Origin: Vibrio sp. VB16
GTDB lineage: Bacteria; Pseudomonadota; Gammaproteobacteria; Enterobacterales; Vibrionaceae
Direction: 5' to 3'
NCBI RefSeq assembly: GCF_015594925.2
Contig: NZ_CP087590.1
Coordinates: 2,294,001-2,358,000, forward strand
DNA: 64,000 nt
Made by a program: the position numbers and the translations under genes. This document shows, one piece after another, positions 36,524-45,267 of the stretch (position 1 is the first letter of the stretch; each line of letters opens with the position of its first letter). Under the pieces are notes generated by a model. It was not told where the DNA came from, searched no databases, and was given only the letters and a program-made list of their open reading frames with translations.

Positions 36524-36553
36524 ATGAGACGATATGACACGAGATGAGACGCT
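36524..36553. repeat. Three 10-bp iterons between integrase and tRNA
   Basis: ATGAGACGAT, ATGACACGAG and ATGAGACGCT follow one another without gaps, one helical turn apart. Their place between the integrase gene and the tRNA fits arm-type or excisionase binding sites in the attachment region. Confidence 0.5.
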
Positions 36554-36588
36554 AACTTATTGATTTAACTAAATTACAGGCATAAAAA

Positions 36589-36608
36589 AAGACGTCCTAG
36601 GACGTCTT
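36589..36608 (-). terminator. Terminator of tRNA-Ser
   Basis: A perfect inverted repeat, AAGACGTCCTAGGACGTCTT, followed on the minus strand by seven T, 12 bases past the tRNA 3' end. It is a strong intrinsic terminator. Confidence 0.9.
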
Positions 36609-36620
36609 GATTCATCAATG

Positions 36621-36708
36621 TGGCGGTGAGTGAGAGATTCGAACTCTCGATACGTTGCCGTATACACGCTTTCCAGGCGAGCTCCTTCAGCCACTCGGAC
36701 AACTCACC
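36621..36708 (-). tRNA. tRNA-Ser (anticodon GGA)
   Basis: An 88-base tRNA with encoded CCA, a long variable arm (class II), acceptor GGTGAGT pairing with ACTCACC, T-loop GTTCGAATC and anticodon loop CTGGAAA with GGA. The 3' half, or the sequence just beyond it, is the likely island attachment site. Confidence 0.96.
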
Positions 36709-36741
36709 GAATTTGTGTCGCTGCGTTAACAACGAGGCGCT

Positions 36742-36770
36742 AATTTAATGATTCTTAGAGGTTTGGTCAA
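36742..36770 (-). promoter_or_regulatory. Promoter of tRNA-Ser
   Basis: On the minus strand TTGACC and TAAATT are 17 bases apart, followed by a GC-rich discriminator (GCGCCTC), as in stringently controlled tRNA promoters. Confidence 0.7.
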
Positions 36771-37039
36771 GAGGAAAAACACTAAAAATAGCGCCTATCG
36801 CGCCAATTGCCTATAAAACAACCTTTAATTACCTCTATTTAGGCCAAACTCGGGATATTCAGCAAAATTACCGATTCATTTACTTAAATGATTCCAAGCT
36901 AACACCTCAATGACGAAATTTATGATCCTATTGCGACAAGTTCTATAATTAATCATCGACTCCATCACACCTCACGCCATCAATTTTGATCATGTTGATT
37001 GCTTTTGCGAGTATCCGCAATAATAAAAGGATGATAATT

Positions 37040-37669
37040 ATGATATCTGTTGCCCTAGTTGATGATCATGTCATGGTGCGATCAGGCTTTACCCAGTTGT
37101 TGAGTGTCGAATCGGACATCACTGTTGTTGGCGAATATAGCTCAGCCAAAGAGGCATTTACTGCCTTACCTTTAATCGCGCATTTAGATGTTGCGGTAAT
37201 TGATATCTCTATGCCTGATGAAAGTGGCTTGTCTCTGCTTGCCCGTTTAAAACACATTAACCCTGAACTCAAAGCGATTGTGCTGAGCATCTATGACTCC
37301 GCCTCGTTTGTAAGCAAAGCAATTGATGCCGGTGCATTAGGTTACCTATCTAAGCGTTGCGGACCAGGGGAACTGGTTACCGCTATCCGTACCGTCTCTA
37401 ATGGCGATCGCTATCTGTGTGCTGATGCACTGTTCAACCTGAGCAACGCTGGTGCTCCATCCTCCGCACTGAATGAACTGACCAAGCGAGAAAAAGAGAT
37501 CTTTGAACACCTTATACAAGGAAGAGATGTCAAAGAGGTCGCATTCGATCTTTCCCTAAGCCATAAAACGGTGCATGTTCATCGTGCGAACATTCTAAGC
37601 AAGCTCTCTCTCTCTAATAACGTTGACCTAATCCGATTTGCGATTAGAAATAAACTCTTGCCAGAATGA
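37040..37669 (+). CDS. uhpA: Hexose-phosphate response regulator UhpA
   Basis: About 209 residues from ATG 37040, chosen because AAAGG lies nine bases upstream and the receiver domain begins at once (MISVALVDDH). It has a receiver with the acidic pair DD, phospho-acceptor Asp in VIDISMPD and Lys in LSKRCG, and a LuxR-type helix-turn-helix at the C-terminus (LTKREKEIFEHLIQG, then SHKTVHVHRANIL). In E. coli UhpA activates hexose-phosphate uptake. It overlaps uhpB by 4 bases and is followed by uhpC, so the likely target is the ABC transporter operon downstream. Confidence 0.9.
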   Translation: MISVALVDDHVMVRSGFTQLLSVESDITVVGEYSSAKEAFTALPLIAHLDVAVIDISMPDESGLSLLARLKHINPELKAIVLSIYDSASFVSKAIDAGALGYLSKRCGPGELVTAIRTVSNGDRYLCADALFNLSNAGAPSSALNELTKREKEIFEHLIQGRDVKEVAFDLSLSHKTVHVHRANILSKLSLSNNVDLIRFAIRNKLLPE

Positions 37670-39249
37670 AGAGTTCAATAGAACACATTGGTAGCCACAC
37701 ATTTACCAGCATATTTACCTTCGTAATCTATAGCGTTACGTGGTTCTGCTTGTGGAGTATTAGTGGCTATCTGGTAACAGATATCCATACTGCGGGGCTT
37801 TTTCTGCCCGTTGGCTTAAGGCTGGCAGTACTGTTAATAATGCCTGTCAAGTATTGGTGGGTTATTCTATTCAGCGAGTTATGTATTACCGTTGGAATTG
37901 TTCAAGTATTAGAGCTCAATCAATCCGACTTTTTATTGCTCCTTGCGCCCTTTATAAGTGGTGCACTAATACGCCCTATTCAAGCCTGGTGGAAACGATT
38001 AGAAACCTATTGGCAGCAACTGCTTGGTTTATTAGTTGTCATCATCATCAATGCATTTTTACAGGCCTGCGCAATTCTACTGCTGAGCAAACCTCTGGGT
38101 CTCTCTCTTAACCTCATTTACAGCACCACCATTGCATCTCTAACCGGTGGTATTATTCTTGCGCCGTTCTTTTATCTGTTGCACGACTATTTAAACCGAA
38201 AAGTTTGGGTTCCGCTTTCCCCCACTCTTATCCACAAAGAAGTCACATTAAGGCCGTCGGCCTTTTTGTGGATGTCTCTGTTTTTCTGCATCGGCCTTAT
38301 CGCTGAGCTCAGCTTTAAACAACAGATGGCGTCGCTGCTCTTAATCATTGTTCTACTGCCAAATATCTTTATGGCTTACCGATACGGATGGCAGGGTGGC
38401 GTGCTTGCGGCGGTGATGAACAGTATCTTGCTTACCATGGCGAAAAAAGTGATGGGATCATTTGCCACATACGAAGAGATGCAGCTTTTTTTGACCACTC
38501 AGGCACTCGTTGGCTTAGGGTTGGGTATTGCCATTAGTCGCCAATATCTTCTATCCGAGAAACTCAAAAGGGTCATCCACGAACTCGCTCATGAGTTATC
38601 AGTAAAACAAGAGCTTGCTCGCCAATTGGTGCATGTAGAAGAGGATATTCGCAAGTCGGTTGCGCGTGAGCTGCATGACGAAATAGGCCAGAACATTACT
38701 GCGATTCAAATACAAGCAACCCTTGCAAATAGAACGGCGAAAGAAGACAACACAAGACAGATTGCCACGGCGATCAACGATCTGGCTTTTAAGGTCCACA
38801 GTGCGACCCGTCATTTGCTGTCTCAATTGAGACCACACATACTCGATGAACTCGGATTAGAAAGTGCGCTGCAACAACTCGCCAATGAAATGAAGTTCTC
38901 GGAACGCAGCGTCGATTTTAGATTAAATATTGGGTTTGATACTGAACAACTGGACGAGGTCACCTCCGTGACTATCTATCGCATTGTGCAAGAGCTCATT
39001 AACAACGCAACCAAACACTCTCAAGCGACAGAAGTGAACCTCACTTTTTTACCTGGCTCTCTATTTAGCATGGAATATAGAGATAACGGCATTGGCTTAC
39101 CTGCGAACTGGCGAACGAAAGGGACGGGCTTAAAAGGGCTACAAGAACGTGTCACCGCGCTTGGCGGAAGCTTAACTATCGACGGAGAACTCGGTACTCG
39201 GGTATTGGTTAATCTACCCACAAAGAAACAGAATGAACCAACATCATAA
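37666..39249 (+). CDS. uhpB: Sensor histidine kinase UhpB
   Basis: A 527-residue kinase. Residues 1 to about 300 contain some eight transmembrane segments (MASE1-like). A HisKA_3 dimerisation domain has ARELHDEIGQN with the phospho-acceptor His. The ATPase domain has the N box (VQELINNATKHSQA), YRDNGIGLP and GTGLKGLQERV. UhpB signals to UhpA when UhpC senses external sugar phosphate. Length is close to E. coli UhpB. Confidence 0.9.
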   Translation: MKSSIEHIGSHTFTSIFTFVIYSVTWFCLWSISGYLVTDIHTAGLFLPVGLRLAVLLIMPVKYWWVILFSELCITVGIVQVLELNQSDFLLLLAPFISGALIRPIQAWWKRLETYWQQLLGLLVVIIINAFLQACAILLLSKPLGLSLNLIYSTTIASLTGGIILAPFFYLLHDYLNRKVWVPLSPTLIHKEVTLRPSAFLWMSLFFCIGLIAELSFKQQMASLLLIIVLLPNIFMAYRYGWQGGVLAAVMNSILLTMAKKVMGSFATYEEMQLFLTTQALVGLGLGIAISRQYLLSEKLKRVIHELAHELSVKQELARQLVHVEEDIRKSVARELHDEIGQNITAIQIQATLANRTAKEDNTRQIATAINDLAFKVHSATRHLLSQLRPHILDELGLESALQQLANEMKFSERSVDFRLNIGFDTEQLDEVTSVTIYRIVQELINNATKHSQATEVNLTFLPGSLFSMEYRDNGIGLPANWRTKGTGLKGLQERVTALGGSLTIDGELGTRVLVNLPTKKQNEPTS

Positions 39250-39285
39250 ACTCATTACCCATTTCAACACTCAAGGATTCACTTC

Positions 39286-40617
39286 ATGTTTGGCATGTTG
39301 TCTCAAAAACAACCCGCAACGCTGATAACAGATAAACGGACTATCGATTCTACTTACAAGTATTGGCGATTGCATTTGATGCTGTCCATGTATGTTGGGT
39401 ACGGTGTTTTTTATTTTACGCGTAAGAGTTTGAATTTCAGCATGCCCGTAATGCTCACCGATCTAGGTTGGGAGCCTTCGGATATCGGTATGATTGCCAC
39501 TGTCTATTACATCACCTACGGTACATCCAAATTCTTGTCAGGGATGATCAGTGACCAATCAAATCCTCGTTATTTTATGGGTTTCGGCTTGATAGCCTCT
39601 GGTGTGATCAATATTTTATTTGGCTTGAGTTCATCACTCACGGTAATGGTTATCTTATGGATGCTCAATGCATTTTTCCAAAGCTGGGGCTGGCCCGCAT
39701 GCGCTAAGCTACTGACAACATGGTACTCCCGCTCCGAAAGGGGGTTCTGGTGGTCTCTGTGGAATACCTGCATCAACGTAAGTGGCGCATTGCTGCCAAT
39801 TTTAATAGGTTTTATTGCCATCACTTGGGGCTGGCGCTATGGGTTTATTGTGCCCGGAATCATCGCCATTGTAGTGGGGTTAATCCTATCTTTTCGCATG
39901 CAAGACAAACCCACCACCCTCGGTTTGCCTACGGTCGGAGACTGGCGCGATGACCCACTAGAAAAGCAACAGGAAGAAGAAGGAAAAAATCTACCGTTTA
40001 AAACCATTATTAAAACCTACGTGTTGGGTAATAAGTACATCTGGTTGCTATGTAGCTCTTATCTATTGGTTTACATCGTCAGAATTGCGGTCAATGACTG
40101 GGGCAGTTTATATTTGGTCGAACGGCATCACGTTGATTTACTCACTGCCAATACGGCCGTTTCCATGTTTGAAGTCGGTGGTTTTTTAGGGTCATTGCTC
40201 GGTGGTTGGGGCTCCGATAAATTTTTCCACGGCAACCGTGCACCGATGAACCTCATATTCGCCTTAGGCATTTTTATCTCGGTTGCCGCGTTATGGCTAA
40301 CCCCTATCAATAATATCTATGTTCTCTCTGGTTGCTTGTTCTCTATCGGGTTCTTTATCTTTGGCCCACAGATGATGATTGGTATGGCCGCCGCCGAGTG
40401 CTCTCACAAAAGCCTAGCCGGGACAGCAACGGGCTTTGTTGGTCTGTTCGGTTACCTAGGTGCCGCGCTGGCGGGGTATCCACTTTCCATCGTTATTGAA
40501 CAATTTCAGTGGGAAGGGTTCTTTACGGTGGTCACATTTGCGGCCGCCGCTGTCGGTATGTTGTTGATTCCATTCTTACGGGCACAACAGAGAACCGTTG
40601 AAACCAATAGCGTTTAA
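39286..40617 (+). CDS. uhpC: MFS sensor UhpC
   Basis: A 443-residue member of the organophosphate:phosphate antiporter family with about 12 membrane segments. The motif SKFLSGMISDQSNPRYF and the loop LGLPTVGDWRDDPLE match UhpC, and the position after uhpAB agrees. In E. coli UhpC acts mainly as the glucose-6-phosphate sensor for UhpB. Here no uhpT follows; the transporter is the ABC system downstream. The gene starts 36 bases after uhpB. Confidence 0.87.
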   Translation: MFGMLSQKQPATLITDKRTIDSTYKYWRLHLMLSMYVGYGVFYFTRKSLNFSMPVMLTDLGWEPSDIGMIATVYYITYGTSKFLSGMISDQSNPRYFMGFGLIASGVINILFGLSSSLTVMVILWMLNAFFQSWGWPACAKLLTTWYSRSERGFWWSLWNTCINVSGALLPILIGFIAITWGWRYGFIVPGIIAIVVGLILSFRMQDKPTTLGLPTVGDWRDDPLEKQQEEEGKNLPFKTIIKTYVLGNKYIWLLCSSYLLVYIVRIAVNDWGSLYLVERHHVDLLTANTAVSMFEVGGFLGSLLGGWGSDKFFHGNRAPMNLIFALGIFISVAALWLTPINNIYVLSGCLFSIGFFIFGPQMMIGMAAAECSHKSLAGTATGFVGLFGYLGAALAGYPLSIVIEQFQWEGFFTVVTFAAAAVGMLLIPFLRAQQRTVETNSV

Positions 40618-40655
40618 CTGTGAACCCCGTCTCAATACTCACATAAGCAGCCTAA

Positions 40656-40676
40656 AACTAGGAAAAATTCCTAGTT
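40656..40676. promoter_or_regulatory. Palindrome in the uhpC-afuA gap (candidate UhpA site)
   Basis: AACTAGGAA and TTCCTAGTT form a perfect 9-bp dyad around AAA, within the 304-base gap (40618-40921). The gap also holds CTACATAATA twice (40788-40797 and 40825-40834), the first within a near-palindrome CTACATAATATGTAG. These sites are well placed to control the afu operon, with UhpA the obvious candidate. There is no T run, so this is not a clear terminator. Confidence 0.5.
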
Positions 40677-40921
40677 GGCTAAAAACCTGTCTCACTCTAT
40701 TTGTTTGTTCTTTTTTTAGTATTGCAGTGTACCCAAAAAGAGTTGTGCATTTGGCAACGTATCATCGCCTAGGCACAAGTCGTACACCTACATAATATGT
40801 AGCCCCATTCATTATTTCGGGTCTCTACATAATAAAAGTTGTCACAAAGAAGTGACTGACGCTCGGTTAACAAAGCAAACGCTTTCGTTGCTGAGTGAAT
40901 ACAATAAAAGAGGAAACAAAG

Positions 40922-41959
40922 ATGAAAGGTAATATTAAACGCCATCTCTTAGCCGCTTGTATCTTAGGTTCTACTGCACTTGCTGCCCCGCAAGTTATGG
41001 CTGAAGGTCGTTTGGTTATTTACTGCAGTGCGACAAACGCAATGTGTGAAGCCGAAACCAAAGCATTCTCTGAAAAGCATGATGTAAAAACGTCTTTCGT
41101 TCGAAATGGTTCGGGTAGTACCCTTGCCAAAATTCAAGCAGAACGTAAAAACCCAAGAGCAGACGTATGGTACGGCGGTACGTTGGATCCTCAATCTCAA
41201 GCAGGTGAAATGGATCTACTTACTCCGTATAAATCCGCTGAACTTGAGAACATCATTCCAGAATTTAAAGACCCAGCAAAACGCAAAGGTAACTACTCTT
41301 CTGCCGTTTATATGGGTATTTTAGGTTTCGGTGTAAACACCAAGCGTTTAGCTGAAAAAGGTTTAGAGATTCCACGCTGTTGGGAAGATTTGACTAAACC
41401 AGAATACAAAGATGAAATTCAGATTGCTGATCCACAAAGTTCTGGTACTGCTTATACTGCACTCGCCACTTTTATCCAGCTTTGGGGTGAAGATAAAGCT
41501 TTTGAATACTTCAAAAGCTTAGACAAAAACATCTCTCAATATACCAAATCTGGTGTAACACCTTCTCGTAACTCAGCTCGTGGCGAAATCGCTATTGGTA
41601 TCGGCTTCCTTCACGATTACTCTCTAGAGCAATCGCAAGGCGCACCTTTAGAGCTTATCTCTCCTTGTGAGGGTACGGGTTATGAAATTGGTGGTGTGAG
41701 TATGATTAAAGGCGCTCGTAACGAAGAGAACGCCAAATTATTCATCGACTGGGTACTATCTAAAGAAGGCCAGCAACTTGCATGGCAAAAAGGTAAGTCT
41801 TTCCAAATCTTAACGAATGTTGACGCAGAACAATCTCCTTATGCGCTTGACCCTAAGAAACTGGATCTTATCAACTACGATATGAACACTTATGGCGCAT
41901 CTGATACACGTAAACGCCTAATCAAGAAGTGGGTAAACGTCGTTAAAATGGGCGAATAA
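40922..41959 (+). CDS. afuA: Periplasmic hexose-phosphate-type binding protein AfuA
   Basis: A 345-residue binding protein from ATG 40922 (AGAGGAAACAAAG upstream). A signal peptide ends near VMAEG. The mature part starts RLVIYCSATNAMCEAETKAF, as in the AfuA/FbpA family, with a later SGTAYTALATFIQ and KEGQQLAWQKGKSF. Many annotations call this iron(III)-binding, but Actinobacillus AfuA binds sugar phosphates, and the neighbouring uhpABC sensor genes favour that substrate here. Iron remains possible until ligand residues are compared. Confidence 0.8.
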   Translation: MKGNIKRHLLAACILGSTALAAPQVMAEGRLVIYCSATNAMCEAETKAFSEKHDVKTSFVRNGSGSTLAKIQAERKNPRADVWYGGTLDPQSQAGEMDLLTPYKSAELENIIPEFKDPAKRKGNYSSAVYMGILGFGVNTKRLAEKGLEIPRCWEDLTKPEYKDEIQIADPQSSGTAYTALATFIQLWGEDKAFEYFKSLDKNISQYTKSGVTPSRNSARGEIAIGIGFLHDYSLEQSQGAPLELISPCEGTGYEIGGVSMIKGARNEENAKLFIDWVLSKEGQQLAWQKGKSFQILTNVDAEQSPYALDPKKLDLINYDMNTYGASDTRKRLIKKWVNVVKMGE

Positions 41960-42015
41960 GCTGTCCTAGTATGAGCAGCGCATCCGCGTTGCTCAACTCT
42001 CTAAAATTTTATTTA

Positions 42016-42040
42016 TAAGGGCTGAAAATATCAGCCCTTA
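42016..42040. promoter_or_regulatory. Intercistronic hairpin afuA-afuB
   Basis: TAAGGGCTGA and TCAGCCCTTA form a perfect 10-bp stem around AAATA, without a T run. Such hairpins after a binding-protein gene often stabilise its mRNA or cause partial termination, giving more binding protein than permease. Confidence 0.65.
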
Positions 42041-42075
42041 GGTCTCTTATTCACTAATTTTCGGTTGGAAATATC

Positions 42076-44175
42076 ATGTCTCAATTAGCAGCAGAGTCAG
42101 ACTTGAAAAATCACTTTGAAGAGAAGCCGCACCGTGACTACATCTTCTATTGGATATTGTCTATCGTCGCCGCTTTCGTGCTTTTACCTACATTTTCGCT
42201 TGATTATGGGGTACTCGACTCTACTTCAGATGAATTTTTTGAAGCCATGGGATGGAGCAGCAGAAACATTGCATGGCTTTGGTTTAGCCTGCCCTTAGTG
42301 CTTCTAATTCGCCCTAAACACGCTTTAAATAAATACCACCTAACCCGCCATAAGTTCGATATTGGTTACTCGTTATTTTGTATCCTATTTATCATCACTT
42401 CTTCTGCGGTCACCGGACACGGTTTGGGTTACTCCACCATCTTCCTTTTTGCTGCACTAGGCAGTGTAATGACACTCGCCATGGCTCGCTTAGAGTTTAT
42501 GGGGGGCGATTCTTTTGTAATCGGCTCTTTAGTCTCCATCATTGGCTTGATCTCTGCGTTTATTCTCTTCCCGAGTATCGCTATCTTTGTGCCGATGTTT
42601 CAAGACGACATGGGCAACTTTGTCGCGTGGCAATTTATTGAAATTCTGTCGCAAAAGCAGATCGTTCAAATCATTCTTAACTCCTTATTCCTAGGTTCTT
42701 CCGTTGGTATTACGGCCACCTTCTTTGGTTTGATTTTCGCTATCTACTCCACTCGTATAGCAGAAAAATCCGCCTTTATTACCCGAATATTCTCGATTCT
42801 ACCGATCGTTACACCACCATTTGTTGTTGGCTTAGGGGTAACCTTAATGCTTGGCCGTTCAGGCTATGTCACCGAATTGATGGTGGACTGGTTTGGCTTC
42901 CAAAATACCAATTGGTTGTATGGTTTTACCGGTATTTGGATGGCTCAGGTTCTTGCATTCGCGCCAATGTCCTTTATGATTTTAGATGGTGCAATGAAAT
43001 CGCTACATCCATCTTTAGAAGAGGCTTCATACACACTTCGTGCTAATCGCTATCAGACATTCTTCGGCATCGTTTTACCTTTGCTTAAGCCAGCTTTAGC
43101 CAACTCATTTTTGATCATCTTTGTACAGTCACTCGCTGACTTCAGTAACCCGCTTGTACTTGGCGGTAGTTTCGACGTACTCGCGACGCAGATCTATTTC
43201 TATATTGCGGGCGCTCAGTTAGATTATGCCTCGGCAAGTACCTTAGGTGCTGTTCTGCTTATCTTCTCACTGGCTATATTCGTAATTCAGTACATGTGGA
43301 TCGGCAAGCGTTCTTACGTAACGATATCGGGTAAATCTTATCGCGGTGACGTTCAGCCACTACCGAACAGCCTACGTACCTTCGTCTCGGTTACGTTGTA
43401 TGGTTGGATGATATTTAATGTACTGCTTTACGGAAGTATCGTATTTGGTAGCTTTACCGTTAACTGGGGAATCGATTACTCCTTAACACTAGACAACTAT
43501 ATCAATCTATTTGGTATGGGCTTTGGTGAAGGCGCATGGCCTTCGTTAATCAGTACCATGACATACGCTGGTATTGCGGCGCCGATTACCGCGACCTTTG
43601 GTTTGCTTATCGCTTATATCGTTGTACGTCAGGATTTCCGTGGCAAGAAGGTCATTGAATTTGCAACAATGCTCTGTTTTGCAGTTCCAGGAACGGTTGC
43701 GGGTGTTTCTTACATCCTCGCATTTAACGATGCACCAATCTACCTAACGGGAACCGCCGCTATTGTGGTCATCTCCATGGTAATGCGAAATGTGCCTGTG
43801 GGTATTCGTGCTGGTGTGGCTGGTTTGGGTCAGTTAGATAAATCGCTGGATGAGGCATCACTAAGCTTACGCGCCAACTCATTCAAAACGATCATCTATA
43901 TATTGATTCCGTTGCTGCGCCCTGCAATCTTATCATCATTGATTTACAGTTTTGTAAGAGCCATGACAACCGTTAGTGCCATCATCTTCCTTGTTACACC
44001 TGAAACACGCGTTGCGACATCTTACATCTTGAACCGCGTAGAAGATGGTGAATACGGCATCGCGATTGCCTATGGTTCGCTGCTTATCTTTGTCATGTTG
44101 TCTATCATACTGACCTTTGATTATTTCGTGGGCGAAGCCCGAATTTCCCGTTCAAAAGCCAAGAACCAAGAATAA
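42076..44175 (+). CDS. afuB: ABC permease AfuB (two fused halves)
   Basis: A 699-residue permease with two homologous BPD_transp_1 halves. EAA-type loops read EEASYTLRANRYQTFFGIVLPLL in the first half and DEASLSLRANSFKTIIYILIPLL in the second. An extra membrane domain of about 190 residues leads the protein. The fused form is usual for FbpB/AfuB-type importers. It probably imports sugar phosphates with AfuA and AfuC. Confidence 0.87.
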   Translation: MSQLAAESDLKNHFEEKPHRDYIFYWILSIVAAFVLLPTFSLDYGVLDSTSDEFFEAMGWSSRNIAWLWFSLPLVLLIRPKHALNKYHLTRHKFDIGYSLFCILFIITSSAVTGHGLGYSTIFLFAALGSVMTLAMARLEFMGGDSFVIGSLVSIIGLISAFILFPSIAIFVPMFQDDMGNFVAWQFIEILSQKQIVQIILNSLFLGSSVGITATFFGLIFAIYSTRIAEKSAFITRIFSILPIVTPPFVVGLGVTLMLGRSGYVTELMVDWFGFQNTNWLYGFTGIWMAQVLAFAPMSFMILDGAMKSLHPSLEEASYTLRANRYQTFFGIVLPLLKPALANSFLIIFVQSLADFSNPLVLGGSFDVLATQIYFYIAGAQLDYASASTLGAVLLIFSLAIFVIQYMWIGKRSYVTISGKSYRGDVQPLPNSLRTFVSVTLYGWMIFNVLLYGSIVFGSFTVNWGIDYSLTLDNYINLFGMGFGEGAWPSLISTMTYAGIAAPITATFGLLIAYIVVRQDFRGKKVIEFATMLCFAVPGTVAGVSYILAFNDAPIYLTGTAAIVVISMVMRNVPVGIRAGVAGLGQLDKSLDEASLSLRANSFKTIIYILIPLLRPAILSSLIYSFVRAMTTVSAIIFLVTPETRVATSYILNRVEDGEYGIAIAYGSLLIFVMLSIILTFDYFVGEARISRSKAKNQE

Positions 44176-44193
44176 GTTTTGGAGAATTTAAAA

Positions 44194-45252
44194 ATGAAAG
44201 AAAATAGCTTTGTAGTGCTAAAAAATGTATGTAAGCGCTTTGGAGACAATACGGTAATTGGCAACCTTGATCTAGAAATCGAAAAAGGCACTCTGGTTAC
44301 TCTACTCGGCCCATCTGGTTGTGGTAAAACAACCGTATTGCGTTTAGTTGCTGGTCTAGAGAAACCAACCAGCGGTCAGATCTTTATCGATGGTGAGGAC
44401 GTGACGAACACGTCTATCCAGCATCGTGATATCTGTATGGTGTTTCAATCCTATGCGTTATTTCCGCATATGTCTCTTCACGAGAACGTCGCTTATGGTT
44501 TGAAAATGATTAGGTTGCCAGCCAAGGAAATCAAACAACGTGTTGATGAAGCCTTAAAACTGGTTGGTCTAGATGACATGGGAAGCCGCTTTGTCGACCA
44601 GATCTCTGGTGGTCAGCAGCAACGTGTTGCCCTAGCTCGTGCTTTGGTATTAAAACCAAAAGTGCTTCTTTTTGATGAGCCTTTGAGTAACTTGGATGCC
44701 AACTTACGTCGCAGCATGCGTGAAACCATTCGTGAACTTCAACAGCGTTTTAACATTACGTCTTTGTATGTAACCCACGACCAGGCGGAAGCATTCGCGG
44801 TATCCGACACGGTTATCGTAATGAACGATGGTGAAATCATGCAGGAAGGTTCACCGGATCAACTGTATCGTTCACCTGCTTCTATGTTTATGGCGAACTT
44901 TATGGGCGATGCCAATATCTTTGATGGTTCTTACAACGGTGATCTTCTCAATATCAATGGCTATAAAATTGGTGCTGACAAAGACGTTATTGATGGATTT
45001 CCTGAAGGGAACTATCAAATCGGCGTTAGACCAGAGGCTATATTACTGGCTGGAGAAGGCGACGTTTGCCAACAGTGTCAGGTTAAAGGCATCGTTTATA
45101 TGGGTTCCATGTACGAAGTTGCCGTTAACTGGCATGGTCAGGAGTTATTGTTGCAACTAAACTCCTCGCAATTTGACCCTGAGATTTCGGACCACGCTTA
45201 CTTAACCATTAATCCAACAGGCATTTTCTTGTTACCTGCTGAAGCAAAGTAA
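44194..45252 (+). CDS. afuC: ABC ATPase AfuC
   Basis: A 352-residue ATPase from ATG 44194 (GGAG nine bases upstream; an in-frame TTG at 44179 is less likely). Motifs are GPSGCGKTT, Q-loop VFQSYALFPHMS, signature ISGGQQQRVALARA, Walker B LLFDEPLSNLD and switch VTHDQAEA, followed by a TOBE-like C-terminal domain. It belongs to the MalK/FbpC/PotA group. It is the last gene of the operon, directly followed by the hairpin repeats. Confidence 0.9.
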   Translation: MKENSFVVLKNVCKRFGDNTVIGNLDLEIEKGTLVTLLGPSGCGKTTVLRLVAGLEKPTSGQIFIDGEDVTNTSIQHRDICMVFQSYALFPHMSLHENVAYGLKMIRLPAKEIKQRVDEALKLVGLDDMGSRFVDQISGGQQQRVALARALVLKPKVLLFDEPLSNLDANLRRSMRETIRELQQRFNITSLYVTHDQAEAFAVSDTVIVMNDGEIMQEGSPDQLYRSPASMFMANFMGDANIFDGSYNGDLLNINGYKIGADKDVIDGFPEGNYQIGVRPEAILLAGEGDVCQQCQVKGIVYMGSMYEVAVNWHGQELLLQLNSSQFDPEISDHAYLTINPTGIFLLPAEAK

Positions 45253-45267
45253 CTTAAGATAGCGACT

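Noticed and set aside
39286..40617. UhpT or GlpT transporter
   Set aside because: The position after uhpAB and the loop sequence fit UhpC; the true GlpT is at 57.5 kb.
40922..45252. Iron(III) transporter label for the ABC operon
   Set aside because: Family similarity allows it, but the uhpABC context and the known AfuA ligand favour sugar phosphate; iron kept only as an alternative.
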